The position numbers and the translations under genes are program-made. From NCBI GenBank assembly GCA_964036275.1, contig OZ038437.1:364001-428000 (forward strand): a stretch of 64,000 nucleotides of DNA. The letters are read 5' to 3'. Of the stretch, positions 12,667 through 25,400 are shown in pieces. Numbering within the stretch: the first letter of the stretch is position 1; each line of letters opens with the position of its first letter. Origin of the DNA: Litoditis marina (Eukaryota > Nematoda > Chromadorea > Rhabditida > Rhabditidae). The notes under the pieces are model-generated. The model ran no database searches and had not been told where the DNA came from. It was given only the letters and a program-made list of their open reading frames with translations.

Positions 12667-15372
12667 GATATTGCTCGGTTGTTTCAGTGGACAAGAGAAA
12701 CTTACACTTGTCAAAGACTGTTCCAGTTATACGTAAAAACCTACAGTAGTCATTAGGTCCTTACTCGTACCTACAGTAGTTATATGATGTTTCACGTTTA
12801 GGTGGCAACCATGAATCTGGAAGATTCATCAGAATTGTATCCTAATCAAACTCTAAACTTGTTTCGCTCAAACTCCAACACTTGCACCCAATTAACAATC
12901 CTGCAATTTATCTTGAAAAGAAATTGAATAAATGACAAATTTTGTTCAAATCGATAAAAGCTTGGTATTCAATTGATGAAAGTGTAAAAATCGATAACCG
13001 GATATTTCCAGCCTCGTCACGGAGACGAGATCGTCTACCAGGCCGAAGATCGATATTATTCCTCCTCTGCTCCCGTATCCGATACTCGACCACACACATA
13101 CAGGGCGACCAACTTCTGATATAATCAATCAATCGATAATCATATTAAACACAAAAAAATAAAATTACTTTATAGTTATACTATACAAAAGACTAGAAAC
13201 CTATTGACTAATCACACCAACTTCAGATTTCATCCATCAATCGATCATCGTAATGAGCACTAAAATATCCTTTCTAGCCCATCACCCAAACCTCGTATTT
13301 TTTGTATTTTGATCTGTCTTTATTTCCCTGAGTATACGCAAATACTGTTAAATATGTAAAAATAGTTTCATATTAACTAGCGAACTTCGATTAGCTCTGC
13401 TTCATTTAAAATTTTGCCAAAGTGAACCATTTTCGAATTTCAGAAAAAAAAATGTTTCGTTTTCGTTTGCAGTTTGTTCATGAAAAATTGATAGTTTGAC
13501 ATATATGTTTGTTTTATATATGCTTGAAGGTGTATTTATCAACCCGATTAATTCATTCATATTTCCCCGGTGAGTGCTCAAATATCTTGTAAGTTTGGCT
13601 AAAAAAATAAATTACTTCCGATAGTATTTTGTGAGCAAACATCATATTTGATACAACATTTCTTCATTTCATTTTATTCGTGAATAATTGTGTGTTCCTT
13701 TACGAATAAATATGTGTTCCTTTACTCAGTGTGTATAGTAGAATAGTAGATAATCATCGTAACTTGTACTCGATCATCGAAGGGTTCCGTGAATTCAAAA
13801 CTTTTCTGATCTGTATTTGCCGTTTTGGTTAAATTACCATTCAAAGCCAGCATGTGGATAAAGTTTATCATCTATTGTTGATAGCACCATAACGCTACGA
13901 GATGTATAAAATGGGTTGGGAGATTTCACTTATCAGTTAACGCTCAAAAGCTGTTGACTATGCTCTAAAGTCGGTCGCTTAGAGGAACGCTGTAATTGAG
14001 TGAAATTTAGTTGTGTTTTTCTCTCAAACTCGCTGGGTGAGCTGAAAATAGGAAAATATGCGAAAGTGTGGCTAACTACATTTTGATATAGCTAGAGCTA
14101 ATTGTAGACATGTTTACATTAGAAAGTCTTGCTATTCAATGAACGTGAGATCCGAAATGGTTGTACCGTTTAAAAATATGTTCTTTTATGAACTCCGGTC
14201 AGGCCTTCTTTAAGCGAGATTTTATCGAAAAAAATTCCCTATCTCTTTCCCTTTCTTTCTGGTGAACCTCACAAAGGTTATGGAACTCGAATAACTGCCA
14301 AACCTTGCTCTCACCATTCGGAGACGATTCATTGGATTATTGCATCTATAGCATGACATCATTATCGACCGCGACGCGAGGGGCCGCGCGTCGCGGCTCT
14401 AGCCGGCTCTCCAACAAGCTCCCTGATCAACTTCCTCACAACTTACTCCTCCTCACTCCTCTTCTTTAACCGAATAAGTTTGGGGATATAGACAAAGTTG
14501 AGCAACATATAACCACGAAAATATTTTCAATTTCATTTCAACAATTGTTAAAGACTTACCTTAAAGCTGGTTCGGAGTTATTATACACTCCTCTTTATCT
14601 CTAAAGCTGTAAGTATTCATCTGTCTAATATTCAGGCTCGTAGATTTTTTTGTAACCTTCAACAAAGTGAGCCTCTAAGCTGAAAGCAATTAAGTGTCTT
14701 CCGCTGGAAAAAGTTTTCTACTCATTCAGATAGATAGTCATGGAAATTACACATACCGTTGAAATGTTTCGTATACGTATATGTTGCTTGATTGATTGAT
14801 TCATTGATTTATTACGCTTCTTTTAAGGGTTAGACATTCTAATGAGTTCAATCTACTATTGTAGTATTATTACAAATTACAAATAACCGCTTCAGTACTG
14901 TATCTTCCTTCTGTGATGTGTTTAATTACTGTATGTGCGGTTTTTCGATTTACTGGTACAGCTCTGAAAACAAATAAATGTGAATGATTTTTTTCTCTGT
15001 CATTTGAATTGCTTATAAGAACTACATCTTTGCAAAATTCATTACTTCTACATAATCAAAGATTTTTCTGCGTGTAAACGTTTGAAAAAATGAGTGAACC
15101 TTGGGCTGTTTGCAATGGATAAATCATTATTCGAAAATACTTTTTATAGTTCTCATTATGGTAAAGGTGACATGTTTTCACTATCTTACACTGTTTGATT
15201 ATTCCAAGAGAAAGCCTTATGATGTATGTTATCGCTCCGATTGTAGTCCCTGTGCTTTTCGGTCAAAATACACAAATAAGGGCGATTATCGAGATCAAAC
15301 TACAACTTTGGTCCCTTACTTTGTTCTGTTGTCAGTTTTCATTCTAATGTTTGGAAAGTCGATATTTGCCAG
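12667..15372. other. Intergenic stretch before the Gbeta5 gene
   Basis: A/T-rich sequence without a supported exon. The one notable feature is a G/C-rich palindrome near 14371-14397 (CCGCGACGCG, short loop, CGCGTCGCGG). The Gbeta5 promoter presumably lies here, but I cannot point to a specific element. Confidence 0.5.
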
Positions 15373-15404
15373 TGTCGTGTCATGGCTGTTGTGAGAAGAA
15401 GTTG

Positions 15405-18400
15405 ATGAGCGAATCGGAACCGACCTCTTCCAAGGATAGCAGAATGCCCGAGAATGCCGTTCCCGCACAGGATCCCGCCACCAGGTACAGTCTTCGTCAA
15501 GTTGTCTTCGACTCCTACAGTACTCGTGCGAACGTCAAATTACTGTTTTCTGTTGCAAACTTCTACTTTGTGGAAATTGTTATCGAACACTCCATGTAAT
15601 AGGGAACCAGAATCCAATGCCACACTTTAACTCTTCCGATAACAATTACGTAGTAAAGCGGACCGAAAGTTTCATAATCGTACTGTAGTCTCAATAGAAA
15701 CGAAAGGAATTCCATAGTATTCGTCATTGTTACGTGGCGGTCACGTGGGTGTACATTTTGTACAAGTGTGCCTAGTCTACCTCACGTGAAGCTTACGTGC
15801 AAATACCTGCAGTTCACGTGAAGTTTCTTGGTAAAGTTCTGTCAAACCAGTTGTCAAACTTCAACATTAGTTTCGTGATTGAAGTGCAAAATTGTTAAAA
15901 ATTGGTCGCTTTCAGACAAGCCGACCAGATAGAAGTCTTGGCCAAAGAAGCGGAGGACCTGAGAAAGAAACTGGATCAGGAGAGACAGAAACTCAACGAT
16001 ATTCCCAGTGAGCTATTGAAAAATTTGAAGTATGCAAATACACGATTTCTGACACGATTCACCGAAACTATTAAACCGCACAAGTTGTGTGGTCGTGCTT
16101 GGTTGTTTTTTCCGCGCAGACTACAGGACTTGCTGTTTGTAGTTTGATCTTCCCGGTCAACATTTATCTGACGAGTGTCGAGGTCGAACTACAAAGTATT
16201 CGTTCACCTCTCATATGTTTTTTTCAGTCCAACAGGCGGCCGAGCGTCTAGATCTGCTGTCCAATTTGAGCATCAAACAACGCCGAATCCTGAAGGGACA
16301 TGCCGGCAAGGTGCTCTGCATGGACTGGTCCCTGGACAAGAGGCACATTGTGTCTTCCTCGCAGGTATGAAATTGAGCCACAAATATTTGTAAACATAAC
16401 TCTTGAAGTTTGTCTTTTAAAAGTTTCTTTAAACAAGTTTGTATCGTATGGTGTTCAGTAATTAGTGAAATATTTTGAAAGCGAGCCAATCTTCACGTAG
16501 AAATGATTGACGCATATTTGATTTACTTTTTCAAGTTTGGCTCTTTTGCACGTCTTTGACGTGAATTCGCATTCGACTGATAGTGTAGTTTCATCGTTTA
16601 TTCCAGGACGGAAAAGTGATAGTGTGGGACGGGTTCACTACGAACAAGGAGCATGCCCTCACCATGCCGACTACTTGGGTCATGGCCTGCGCCTACTCGC
16701 CCAGTAGCCAGCTCATAGCCTGCGGGTAGGTCGAACGAAAACTACTACGAATTTTGGGAATATATCTAAGAATCATGAAAAAAAGAATATTTTACTAAAT
16801 TTTCTCCATATTTTCAAACAAATAGTTCTCCATTTATGCTGATAAAGCGGTGACTAGAATATGTTCAGTACTCTATGCTCACAGTAGCCGCCAGCACATA
16901 GCCCGTGGGTGATTTGAACAAAACAAATGCTTAACTGAAAGAAATCTTGGAAAATTGAAAAAGAGACATTTTTTGTCTCTTGTTCACTTTTGAGAAACTA
17001 TTGTTTTCATCTTTCAGTGGTTTGGACAACAAATGCAGTGTGGTTCCTCTCTCTTTCGAAGACGATATTCTGCAGAAGAAACGGAGTGTAGCCACCCACA
17101 CCTCATACATGAGCTGCTGCACCTTCCTCCGGTAAATATACGTGATAAACAGTAAACCACAACAAATACTTCCCTTGAAGTACGAAAAAGTAATACATTT
17201 CGAGTGCTAAACCGTACTGCTCTACGTATTTGCATTAAGATCAGAGTCACATAATTGACCTAGATGTCATGGTGGGCTGAGCTCGCCTTCGCAATTTTTA
17301 TTTCTGTAATCTCTTTCGTTGGGTAATTTACGAGTTCTTTTGTTCTCTTTGCTGTGCCGAAACATTTCTTTTGAATTCATATATTTAAATATAAGTTCAA
17401 TGAATATATGTTTTATTTTGTTCTAGGTCGGACAACCTTCTGCTGACAGGAAGTGGAGACTCGACCTGCGCGATCTGGGATGTGGAGAGCGGACAGGTGG
17501 GACCAAACTACAGAATATACAGAAGTAGCAGAATACAGTGAGATCGAACTACACACATAGACAGATTCAACAACATGTACAGTGTCCGTCAATTGTGGCT
17601 CGAACATGGTATATAGTTAATGCCCAGAGAAATCCTATAGTGTTCTGTTTGTCTCAAGTTATGACGTGTACTTATATAACGGTGACTCCAAATTGGCTAT
17701 AGAGAGCTAGCTATCTCAGCACACAGCTAATGTTTGAACATACATGAGCTTTATGAAAATCGTGGAATCAATGTAGGAGCTTATCTTTGAAATTCACAAG
17801 GATTTTTCTGTGGTTGTAGTTTGATCTTTCACCACCTTGAGTGTTCTTTGTTGATTTCCACCGAAGTACAACGTCTTTGTTTCCAGATGATCCAGAACTT
17901 CCACGGACATACAGGGGATGTGTTCGCGATCGATGTGCCGAAGTGCGACACCGGCAATACCTTCATTTCGGCGGGCGCTGACAAACACTCGCTGGTTTGG
18001 GATATCAGGTGAGTGAAATGTAAAGAGAATCACTGTTTGTATAGAAGTTTGCTTGAAACGGAAAACAAACATGCGACTGAGTTCGGAATCGTTTCCAAAA
18101 TCTGAGTTTCATAATTTTGATTAGCACAGAAAAGGTAACTACGACGCGATGAGTTTAGTCAATTTCATGAACAGATTTCCACATTATGCTCAGTGCAAAG
18201 CTAGTATTTCTCACCAAAGCTGAGGAAACAAATTACACTAGAAGTAAAGTTGATAGTCACGTAAAGTTAGCATTCTAGTGAGGGGCCGTGCACGTTGTGA
18301 TTGCAAGTTTCTGAGTTCTGCTGTGCTGTCCTTAACATGTTTCGCGTGACTGTGCAATAGACTAACAGTATAAACAATTTTAGGGTCAGCAGACATAAGT

Positions 18401-20146
18401 AAACACAGTAAACAATGGTTGTTTTAAACGTTTAATACTCACAACAAACACTTCTCTGCAAAATACCCTATTGTTTTTTTTGAAACAACTAAGTATTCTT
18501 CAGAACTGGCCAATGTGTGCAGTCGTTCGAGGGCCACGAGGCCGACATCAACACAGTTCGGTTCCACCCCAACGGAGACGCGTTCGCCACCGGATCGGAT
18601 GACGCGTCGGTACGTTTTGGAAGAAAGAATATTAGTTTTCATGTATTCACTCATTTAGTACATTCAAATAATTTGCCTCTCGCGCATGAGAGAAAGAACA
18701 CAAGTGAAAACACCATGTGCGGTGGATTTGAAATCAGCGAACAATTGTTTCTTTTGGCTGACTGAAACGCTGATGAATTCGATTGTTTGCTTATTTTCTG
18801 ATTAAATATACTTTTATTTACATTCAATCAATAATTTCTTCTGTTCCAGTGTCGTCTGTTCGACCTGCGAGCCGATCGTCAGGTGTGCGTCTACGAGAAG
18901 GAATCCATTCTGTTCCCCGTAAATGGAGTCGACTTCAGTGTCAGCGGTACGTTTTCAGTTTGTTTTCTTTTTTGTCACCATTCTGATGAAGTTATAGTCA
19001 CGGAAATACTTTAATTAGAGCGCTATATTATCAAAGTTTCTTGATGTCGTTCAAAAGTGAGAACGGGTATTGGAAGAAGGGGTATAACCGAGACCACTGT
19101 AACACATGATTGTTGCATTGACCATAGTTTCTAGAGCCACTGTGTTTATAGTTTGATCCCGTTGATTTTGTCGCCTTTCGTGACGTGTAGCAAGTTCAAA
19201 CTACAAATTCCTCTATGGTATTCACCTATCGAAATATAATTCTGGTTCAGGTCGTATTCTGTTCGCGGGCTACGGGGACTACCGCGTGGGGGTCTGGGAC
19301 TCGTTGAAATGTGTCCGTCATTCCGTGTTGTACGGCCACGAGAACCGAATCAGTTGTCTGCGAACCAGTCCTGACGGAACCGCCATATGCTCGGCCAGCT
19401 GGGATTGTACCATTAGGGTGAGAATTATCAAACTTGTGCACAGAATCCGTTTATCACTTTAGTGTGAGTTTTTTTAGTTTCGCAGTTACATAACATCGAT
19501 ATCAATTGTAGTTGAACTGCTCATTAGAGGTTGAGAAGTAGGCATGGGTGAGCTTTGTTAACAGCTGATACGGTTCGCCAGCTGGGATTGCACCATTAGG
19601 GTGAGCATGCGTTAAACTGGTATGAACATGAGTATTGCTTGATAAGATGATAATCAATCTTCGCTGTAGTTTTCATCTTGGTATATTTCTCACTATTCCC
19701 ACTGAGACTTTGGCAGCGTTCTAATGAAACTTCAAATGAGTATATTCTACAGAAATGAAAGGTTTTATGAAGAGAACTTTCACCCATGTGCTATAACAAA
19801 TGTTAACAGCTTCTAAGAGAAAATTTTGGTGTTTTGGTAAACATTGACGTGGTGAAAAACAACCTGGAAATTTTGTTGGCACGTTGCCGAGGTCTCAGTG
19901 GGAATGATTGGAATTATACACTTCATCATTTACGAGTCCCGACCACACAACCGTATCAAACTACAATAACGGGGGGTTCAAAAAGATGAACCGAAAGACT
20001 TTGCTTTGTAAAACCGAAACCTATAAAACTTTGTGCCATATCCGTTCGAAATATCTCAAGAGTGGCAAAAAATATTTTGTTTTCTAATCAGCAGTTTTCT
20101 GTTAAATTTCGCTTGACAAACCTGAATTTTTCAGATCTGGGCCTAG
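15405..20146 (+). CDS. GNB5: Guanine nucleotide-binding protein subunit beta-5
   Basis: Eleven exons join in frame: 15405-15484, 15916-16007, 16228-16364, 16607-16725, 17018-17131, 17427-17496, 17887-18008, 18504-18609, 18850-18946, 19251-19417, 20135-20146. The product is 371 residues, close to the usual ~350-395. An N-terminal coiled coil ([19 protein letters not shown]) precedes seven WD40 blades (for example [20 protein letters not shown] and [16 protein letters not shown]), ending CTIRIWA. The [14 protein letters not shown] and GGLDNKCSV segments are closer to vertebrate Gbeta5 than to Gbeta1-4. Known role: obligate partner of R7 RGS proteins through their Ggamma-like domain, speeding Galpha-o/i/q GTP hydrolysis in neurons and muscle (C. 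elegans GPB-2). The 12-nt last exon encodes only IWA and the stop. The start is the first ATG in frame, 32 nt after a candidate CCAG acceptor. Introns 4 and 10 each hold a copy of the preceding exon end. Confidence 0.97.
15742..15820. promoter_or_regulatory. Cluster of CACGTG E-boxes in Gbeta5 intron 1
   Basis: Three CACGTG palindromes (15742, 15783, 15815) and two TACGTG variants lie within about 90 bp of the first intron. Two share the longer context TCACGTGAAG. CACGTG is the core site of bHLH/bHLH-Zip factors; an enhancer role is inference. Confidence 0.35.
16131..16197. mobile_element. MITE family A, paired copy in Gbeta5 intron 2
   Basis: TGTTTGTAGTTTGATC on the left and GGTCGAACTACAAAG on the right. 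It lies about 30 bp before the exon 3 acceptor. Confidence 0.7.
16882..16925 (+). pseudogene. Duplicate of Gbeta5 exon 4 3' end plus donor
   Basis: CAGTAGCCGCCAGCACATAG and the bases after it repeat the end of exon 4 (16697-16740: CAGTAGCCAGCTCATAGCCT, then GCGG|GTAGGT). The copy includes the donor region (CCCGTGGGTGATTTGAAC). One inserted codon-like CCG and several changes indicate decay. Confidence 0.65.
18238..18376. mobile_element. MITE family D, half copy
   Basis: Matches the left half of the complete element at 24763-25044 (CTAGAAGTAAA ... GTCACGTAAAGTTAGC ... GACTAACAGTATA). It lies in Gbeta5 intron 7. Confidence 0.7.
19141..19210. mobile_element. MITE family A, paired copy in Gbeta5 intron 9
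   Basis: Arms TGTTTATAGTTTGATCC and AGTTCAAACTACAAA face each other about 35 bp apart and end about 40 bp before the exon 10 acceptor. Confidence 0.7.
19575..19612 (+). pseudogene. Duplicate of Gbeta5 exon 10 3' end plus donor
   Basis: CGCCAGCTGGGATTGCACCA, then TTAGG|GTGAGC, repeats the end of exon 10 (19393-19422) almost base for base, including the GTGAG donor. It sits about 185 bp downstream in intron 10. It still reads SWDCTIR, then a splice donor. Confidence 0.8.
19696..19905. mobile_element. MITE family E, complete copy in Gbeta5 intron 10
   Basis: Ends CCCACTGAGACTTTGGCAGC and GTTGCCGAGGTCTCAGTGGG form an imperfect terminal inverted repeat. The interior is non-coding. Confidence 0.65.
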
Positions 20147-20509
20147 TCGCTGTCGTGTCATCGGAATTGCGTGCTACTCAAAAAAAGCGTTTCACTTTCA
20201 GTCAAACTCAATTTGAAACCTAGTTTGAGATTTTTAAACGTTTTATTTATTATTACCTTTTTCTAGATTAGCTTTCTATTGAACTGTTCAGGACTTGCTA
20301 GTTCTAGAAACACTTTTAATATACTTCCTCATAATACTTTTGAGCTTTACATAATACTACCCTGTTTATAGGCAACTGTACACTAAACCACATGATCCTT
20401 ATCTTTCTTCTTGTGATCTATTGATTTTTGTTTCTAGTCAAACATTCTCTCACGAAAAAACCCTATTTGCAAACTCCTCGACCCTATTTTGCATATGCTG
20501 ATTTTACAT

Positions 20510-20533
20510 AATAAATGTTACATTGTGTTTATT
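20510..20533. terminator. Convergent polyadenylation signals
   Basis: AATAAA on the plus strand at 20510-20515 (end of Gbeta5) and AATAAA on the minus strand at 20528-20533 (end of the vWA gene). These are the nearest good hexamers I found downstream of each stop, so the two transcripts probably meet or slightly overlap tail to tail in this 680-bp interval. Confidence 0.5.
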
Positions 20534-20824
20534 CATTGCCAGTTGTTCGGTCGCAATAAAAACACAACGAATATGAAAAAATATATTATGAATATACTTC
20601 ATTGAAACATGAAAGGTATGGACGCTGAGCAACCTTATTTCAATGTACGATTTCGCCCGAGAAAGACTAAAGGTAAACAAAACCTTGTAAGAACACACAC
20701 ATACAAATAAGTAACATAATTAAGTTTAAAGTGACAATCAAATCAGATCCAAACATATTGCAGAGGAAGTTTTTGACGAAAAAATATTCAATTACGTCGC
20801 GAAATTCGATTTAGTTAGTATAAG

Positions 20825-22451
20825 TTAGTCAACAATACAGTCCCTAGTGAACCGTTTTAGAACATCGTGGAAGTCCTTTATATTAGCGTCAGTGAAGACT
20901 CTTTCGGGGTCATCTGTTATTATTTCCAGCTCTTTCCGGGATATGGGATACTGTAATCGATATGTTTATGGATACGGGGTGCCCGTCTCTTATTGTAAGT
21001 GTTTGTAGTTTGATAACTGAAAAATGAGGTTAACCTACGGCCAATGGTATACATTGAACAGATATAAAAGTTATTACCACCCTGTGTAGGGTTGCAATTT
21101 CCCAAATCTGCACATGTAACTGCCAGTCTTCTTGTAGTGGGATGGTTAATTCTCGGCGAGAGAGTGCGTAGATCAGAGAGTCGCAGACCGTCTACTTATC
21201 TCACTTTCAGTCTGTTTATTTGCTTCAATTCATTCTATGTCACCTCACGACCTCATTCTTTCATGAGAGTCTCGAAATATCGAAAAGAAGTTGCTAAAAG
21301 TTAACGGATTCCGGTTCGTTCTGTTCTAGTGGATTTTCGGTTTGACCCTGCTGCATCTCAGTTGTATCAAGAACTGATGGGAGTGCGTACCTGTGTACAA
21401 CGATTCGGTGTTGATAGCCACCGCGATAATATGAACACTGCGTAGATCAAACTACAATCTTTGACCATACCTGGTGGTTGATGGCAACTGCGTATGTATT
21501 GGGGATGAGGCTCCTGAGCATCTGTGCCTCCTCCTTCACCGGTTTCCTCCCGTATCCATCGGTGAAGAGAATAGCAATTGGCACGGCCTCATTCGGTCGA
21601 GCCCCCTTCTCTACAGAATACTCCGACACCGCCTGCAAGGACTTTATTCAATAGAACACCGGAGCGAGAATGGTATATTTGGTAAAGTTTAGTTTTTCTA
21701 ACAATAAGCAAAGGCTAGTCGCTAGTAAAACTTGATGTCATTGGGGGTCGTATAAGTCCTGCATAAGTGTAGAAATGATGTTGACTGTACGTTATGAAAA
21801 TGAACGAGGGTGGAGAGCTCAGAGAATTGAACATCCGTGAGTTTGTTATGAATAAACAATAGTATGCACTTGGTTCTTAAGTTTTGTTAGCTTTCTTCTA
21901 TTTATTATGATCGCAGGTGACTTCTTTGACATATTCACCGACCTGTTTCAGTGCCGCATGAATGGCCGTCGTGCCTGAGCTGAACCGAACTTTTTCGAGC
22001 TTCCGAAGAATTTTTCCCCGCGATTGGTCGTCGTTGAACGAGTAAATCGTTCGGACTTTTTGAGCTGCCGCAAACTTTATCAGGGAAATCTGCAAGTTAA
22101 GCATTGTGATAGAGAAATGAAACGCTTTTCGACCTTTAGAAGATGGACTTCATATTTACAGTTGAACATACCATAGTTTTAGGTTTGAATTTTGTTTCCG
22201 TTGATAGTTGTATTGATTTTTAGTGTTAAAACATTTTCGGAACAAGGCTGTCTGGTACATCTTGACGCCGCAACTGTTCATTTCAATGATGTATACTTTG
22301 TAGTTTGTAGTCACTTCCCCACTTACTCTGGCGTTGTTCGGTCCAACCCGGAACATGTCGATTATTCCAGCGGCCAACTCCTTCTCTCGTTTGAATGTCT
22401 CTTCCACACTACCCGACGAATCGAGCACCATTATCACGTCCAGAAGACAAC
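20825..22451 (-). other. vWA domain 8 (exons 52-55), intact metal site, C-terminus
   Basis: About residues 1851-2036. It has LLDVIMVLDSSGSVEETF (DxSxS), RFSSGTTAIHAALKQ (Thr loop) and PIAILFTDGYGRK (TDG). It ends RFTRDCIVD and the stop at 20825-20827. As the best-conserved domain and the last one, it is a good candidate for ligand binding. Confidence 0.9.
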
Positions 22452-25400
22452 CTGGAAATGTTGGAGTGTGGTAGTTCGTTTCCCAGTTATTGAAAGATTG
22501 CAGTTGGGTTTCATGTTTGTGAACTATACATAAAAAATATCACGTATAATGTCTATAAAAATAGGTTTACCGTTCTTGGTGGTCGTATAATCTGTAAATG
22601 CATGCTTTTGGATTCAAGGTTAACAACTATGCTACTTTTAATCACATTCAATCCGTTTAAAAACTTTTTCTGAAAATTAGGACGTCACCTTTTTTCTAAA
22701 ATTGTATTACCTGGTTTAAAAGTGGTGGGTGCATCAACCGGCGATTCGGTCGGTCTCAACGGAAAATATGGTACAAAAGAGGGGGTTGTGAAGGGTCGGG
22801 TTCTGGAAAAAACGGGAAATGCATGTCTACTAGATTACAGAGGCTGTGATTTGATCTCCGCCAAGTTCGAGCGTATATCGGTTGTTCTGCTCTGAAGTGT
22901 ATTATGAACCAGGCGTGAAGTTCGGTGATGCCTCTCAAAGTTGGTTATTTCAAGTTATCCGAAATACTTAATTTGCTGGTCTACCATTTTTTGAAGAGAG
23001 TCAACTTACACTCTCGTCGTGGCTTGCGTGGTTGTTCTTAAGGTCGTAGCTCTTGTAGTTGTACCAGGTTGGGTAGTAGAAGGAGGGACAGTTGTCCTAA
23101 AAAAATCCATAACTCTGAGCAGTAGAATAGAATAGAATAGAATAGAATAGAATGTTTATTTGCAGATTAAACACGTGTCTTTCCACGTATGTTCTATTCT
23201 CGTCTATTCTATTCAGTAGGCGATTGACTATAATATTGATTCAAATGAACATTTCAGACTCTCGGAAACTAGGCCTCGAAGGATTTTAGAAGCGCTGGTG
23301 AAAAATCATTTATCGAAGTGGGAACGCTTCCCGAAAGAGGAAATCGTGGTAATTACTACACGAGATCTCATTTCCGCGGTCTTTCTCCAATGCTGGTAGC
23401 ACTTCCTTAGTTTAAAACTAACGTGGATTGTATAGTAGTGGTCGTTTGAGTGGTGGTGGTCGGTTCTGTGGTCGCTACCGGAAGTGCAATCTTCTGCACA
23501 GGCTCTTTCTTGGTGAAAACCTGGATGAAACTCATTACACATGTCGTGAGGAAAAACTAGATAAGGGTTTCTAATTGGTAGAAACGAATGAAAAGCTGTA
23601 ACCGACCATTTGATTATTCAGTAGCATTCAAATTCTGCTAACTAGCAGTCAATCCCCTCTGAGTGGAAAACATTGCAAGTTTTCTATTTGTTACAATTAT
23701 TTATACTATTTATTCTCAGGTAATTGATACGATTCTGTGTTTTCACCTTCAAATGATGCAAAAAGACTTTTCCCCCACCTTATCTTCTGACAATTCTTTG
23801 AATTGCAGTGGTTCCCCTGCTAGATCTCGCTGCACTTCTTTTTGTGGGAAATTGTCTTCTTCTCCAGATTTAGCATCGGTGGGAGCTGGAAATAAATAAT
23901 TACACCGATAAAATATCTATAGTTTGTTTCAAGTGACGCTTTTTAATCTGAAACTGATCAGGCGCGATAGCAATGGCTCAGGCGTCTGGTAGGTCAGGGA
24001 GGTCACCCCACACACTCAATCACAGGAATGTGATTTCCACCGTGTCAACTCGCCAATATGATCCTGGATTATGTTCTGCTGTGTACACATTATTTCATCG
24101 AATATGGTTTATACTAACCAATTGTGCTGTAAACCAACGCTTCCAAGTTGGGTTTGAACTCCCCATCTACCTCTAGCACGTGGGCGGCCAGAATCCTTTT
24201 GTGCACTTCAGATATCTTAAAACGTCTAACAATGAAGAATTCAATCATAATACGACGTTTATCTGTATAGTGAGAACAACTTATCATTACAATATAAAGG
24301 GGTGCGGGTTGAATCCGCTTACAAACTTTCACCTTCAGTTAGGAAATAGGGTCACTTTGAACATAACCTTGTGTTACATCCACATCATAAGTGGTATTTT
24401 TCTCGTTTTCGTACAGAAAATAGTCGTTTTTCCTAATCTGTCCGCATCAATTTCAAAACGTGTTTCATCACACGATAGTAGCAGTACCACTTTGTGACAG
24501 TTTTACACATTCAACCCTACGTTTCTCAATTTTCAATTTTAAGAAATTTTTTCTGATCATCGATTACCGTGACAGTGCACTTCGGGTCCTTTGCAGCGTT
24601 GGCCATCTGCTCGACCTTCTTGGCGAAGAGGGCGTTTCTGTCGTAGTCGAACACGTTCTCACGTGCCCCCGTGAAAGAGACCAACGCGTCTTTGTCGGTG
24701 CGAGAGGAAGAGTCGACCGCCAGACACGAGAGGTGGCCTGTCTGCAAGGGAAGATGGCTATACTAGAAGTAAACTGAAGAGTCACGTAAAGTTAGCTTTC
24801 TAATGAGGTATCGTGCAGTTTATCATTACACGTCTTTTCTTTCTGCTTTGTTTTGTTGAACATGTTTCACGTGACTGTGTGGTTGACTAACAGTATATCG
24901 GAAGCGAACGAAGCCTATACTGTTAGTGAATTTCACAGTCCCGTGAAACATGCCAAGCACAGTATAAATCAGAAACGTGCAATGACAAAGTGCCTCATTA
25001 GAATGCTAGTTTCACGTTCAATTTACTATTTAATTTACTACTAGCATAGTTGTAGTTTGATTACGATACACGCCATAATGTGCGAATTTAGAAACACAGC
25101 GAGGTAGCGAAAACACACCTTCGAAATAAAACTACTAAAAAGACCTTCGAGAAAATATTGTTCTTCAAAGTGGAGGTTTAGGCTAATAAAACGTTCTGAT
25201 GAGCTTTGAGGCTGGTTTTCGCCAAGTTTAGGTCCTTCCAGAACATATTCCAGTATATTATCGTTAAATTGGGGGAAAAACACTTTTGAACGAACGTTAG
25301 TTTTAGCGAAAAAAACTAAGCCAAAATGATTGGCAATTTGCCGAGGTCTCAGTGGATTTTTAAAAATTTGAAACGATCCTTGTACACGATACACGTTCAC

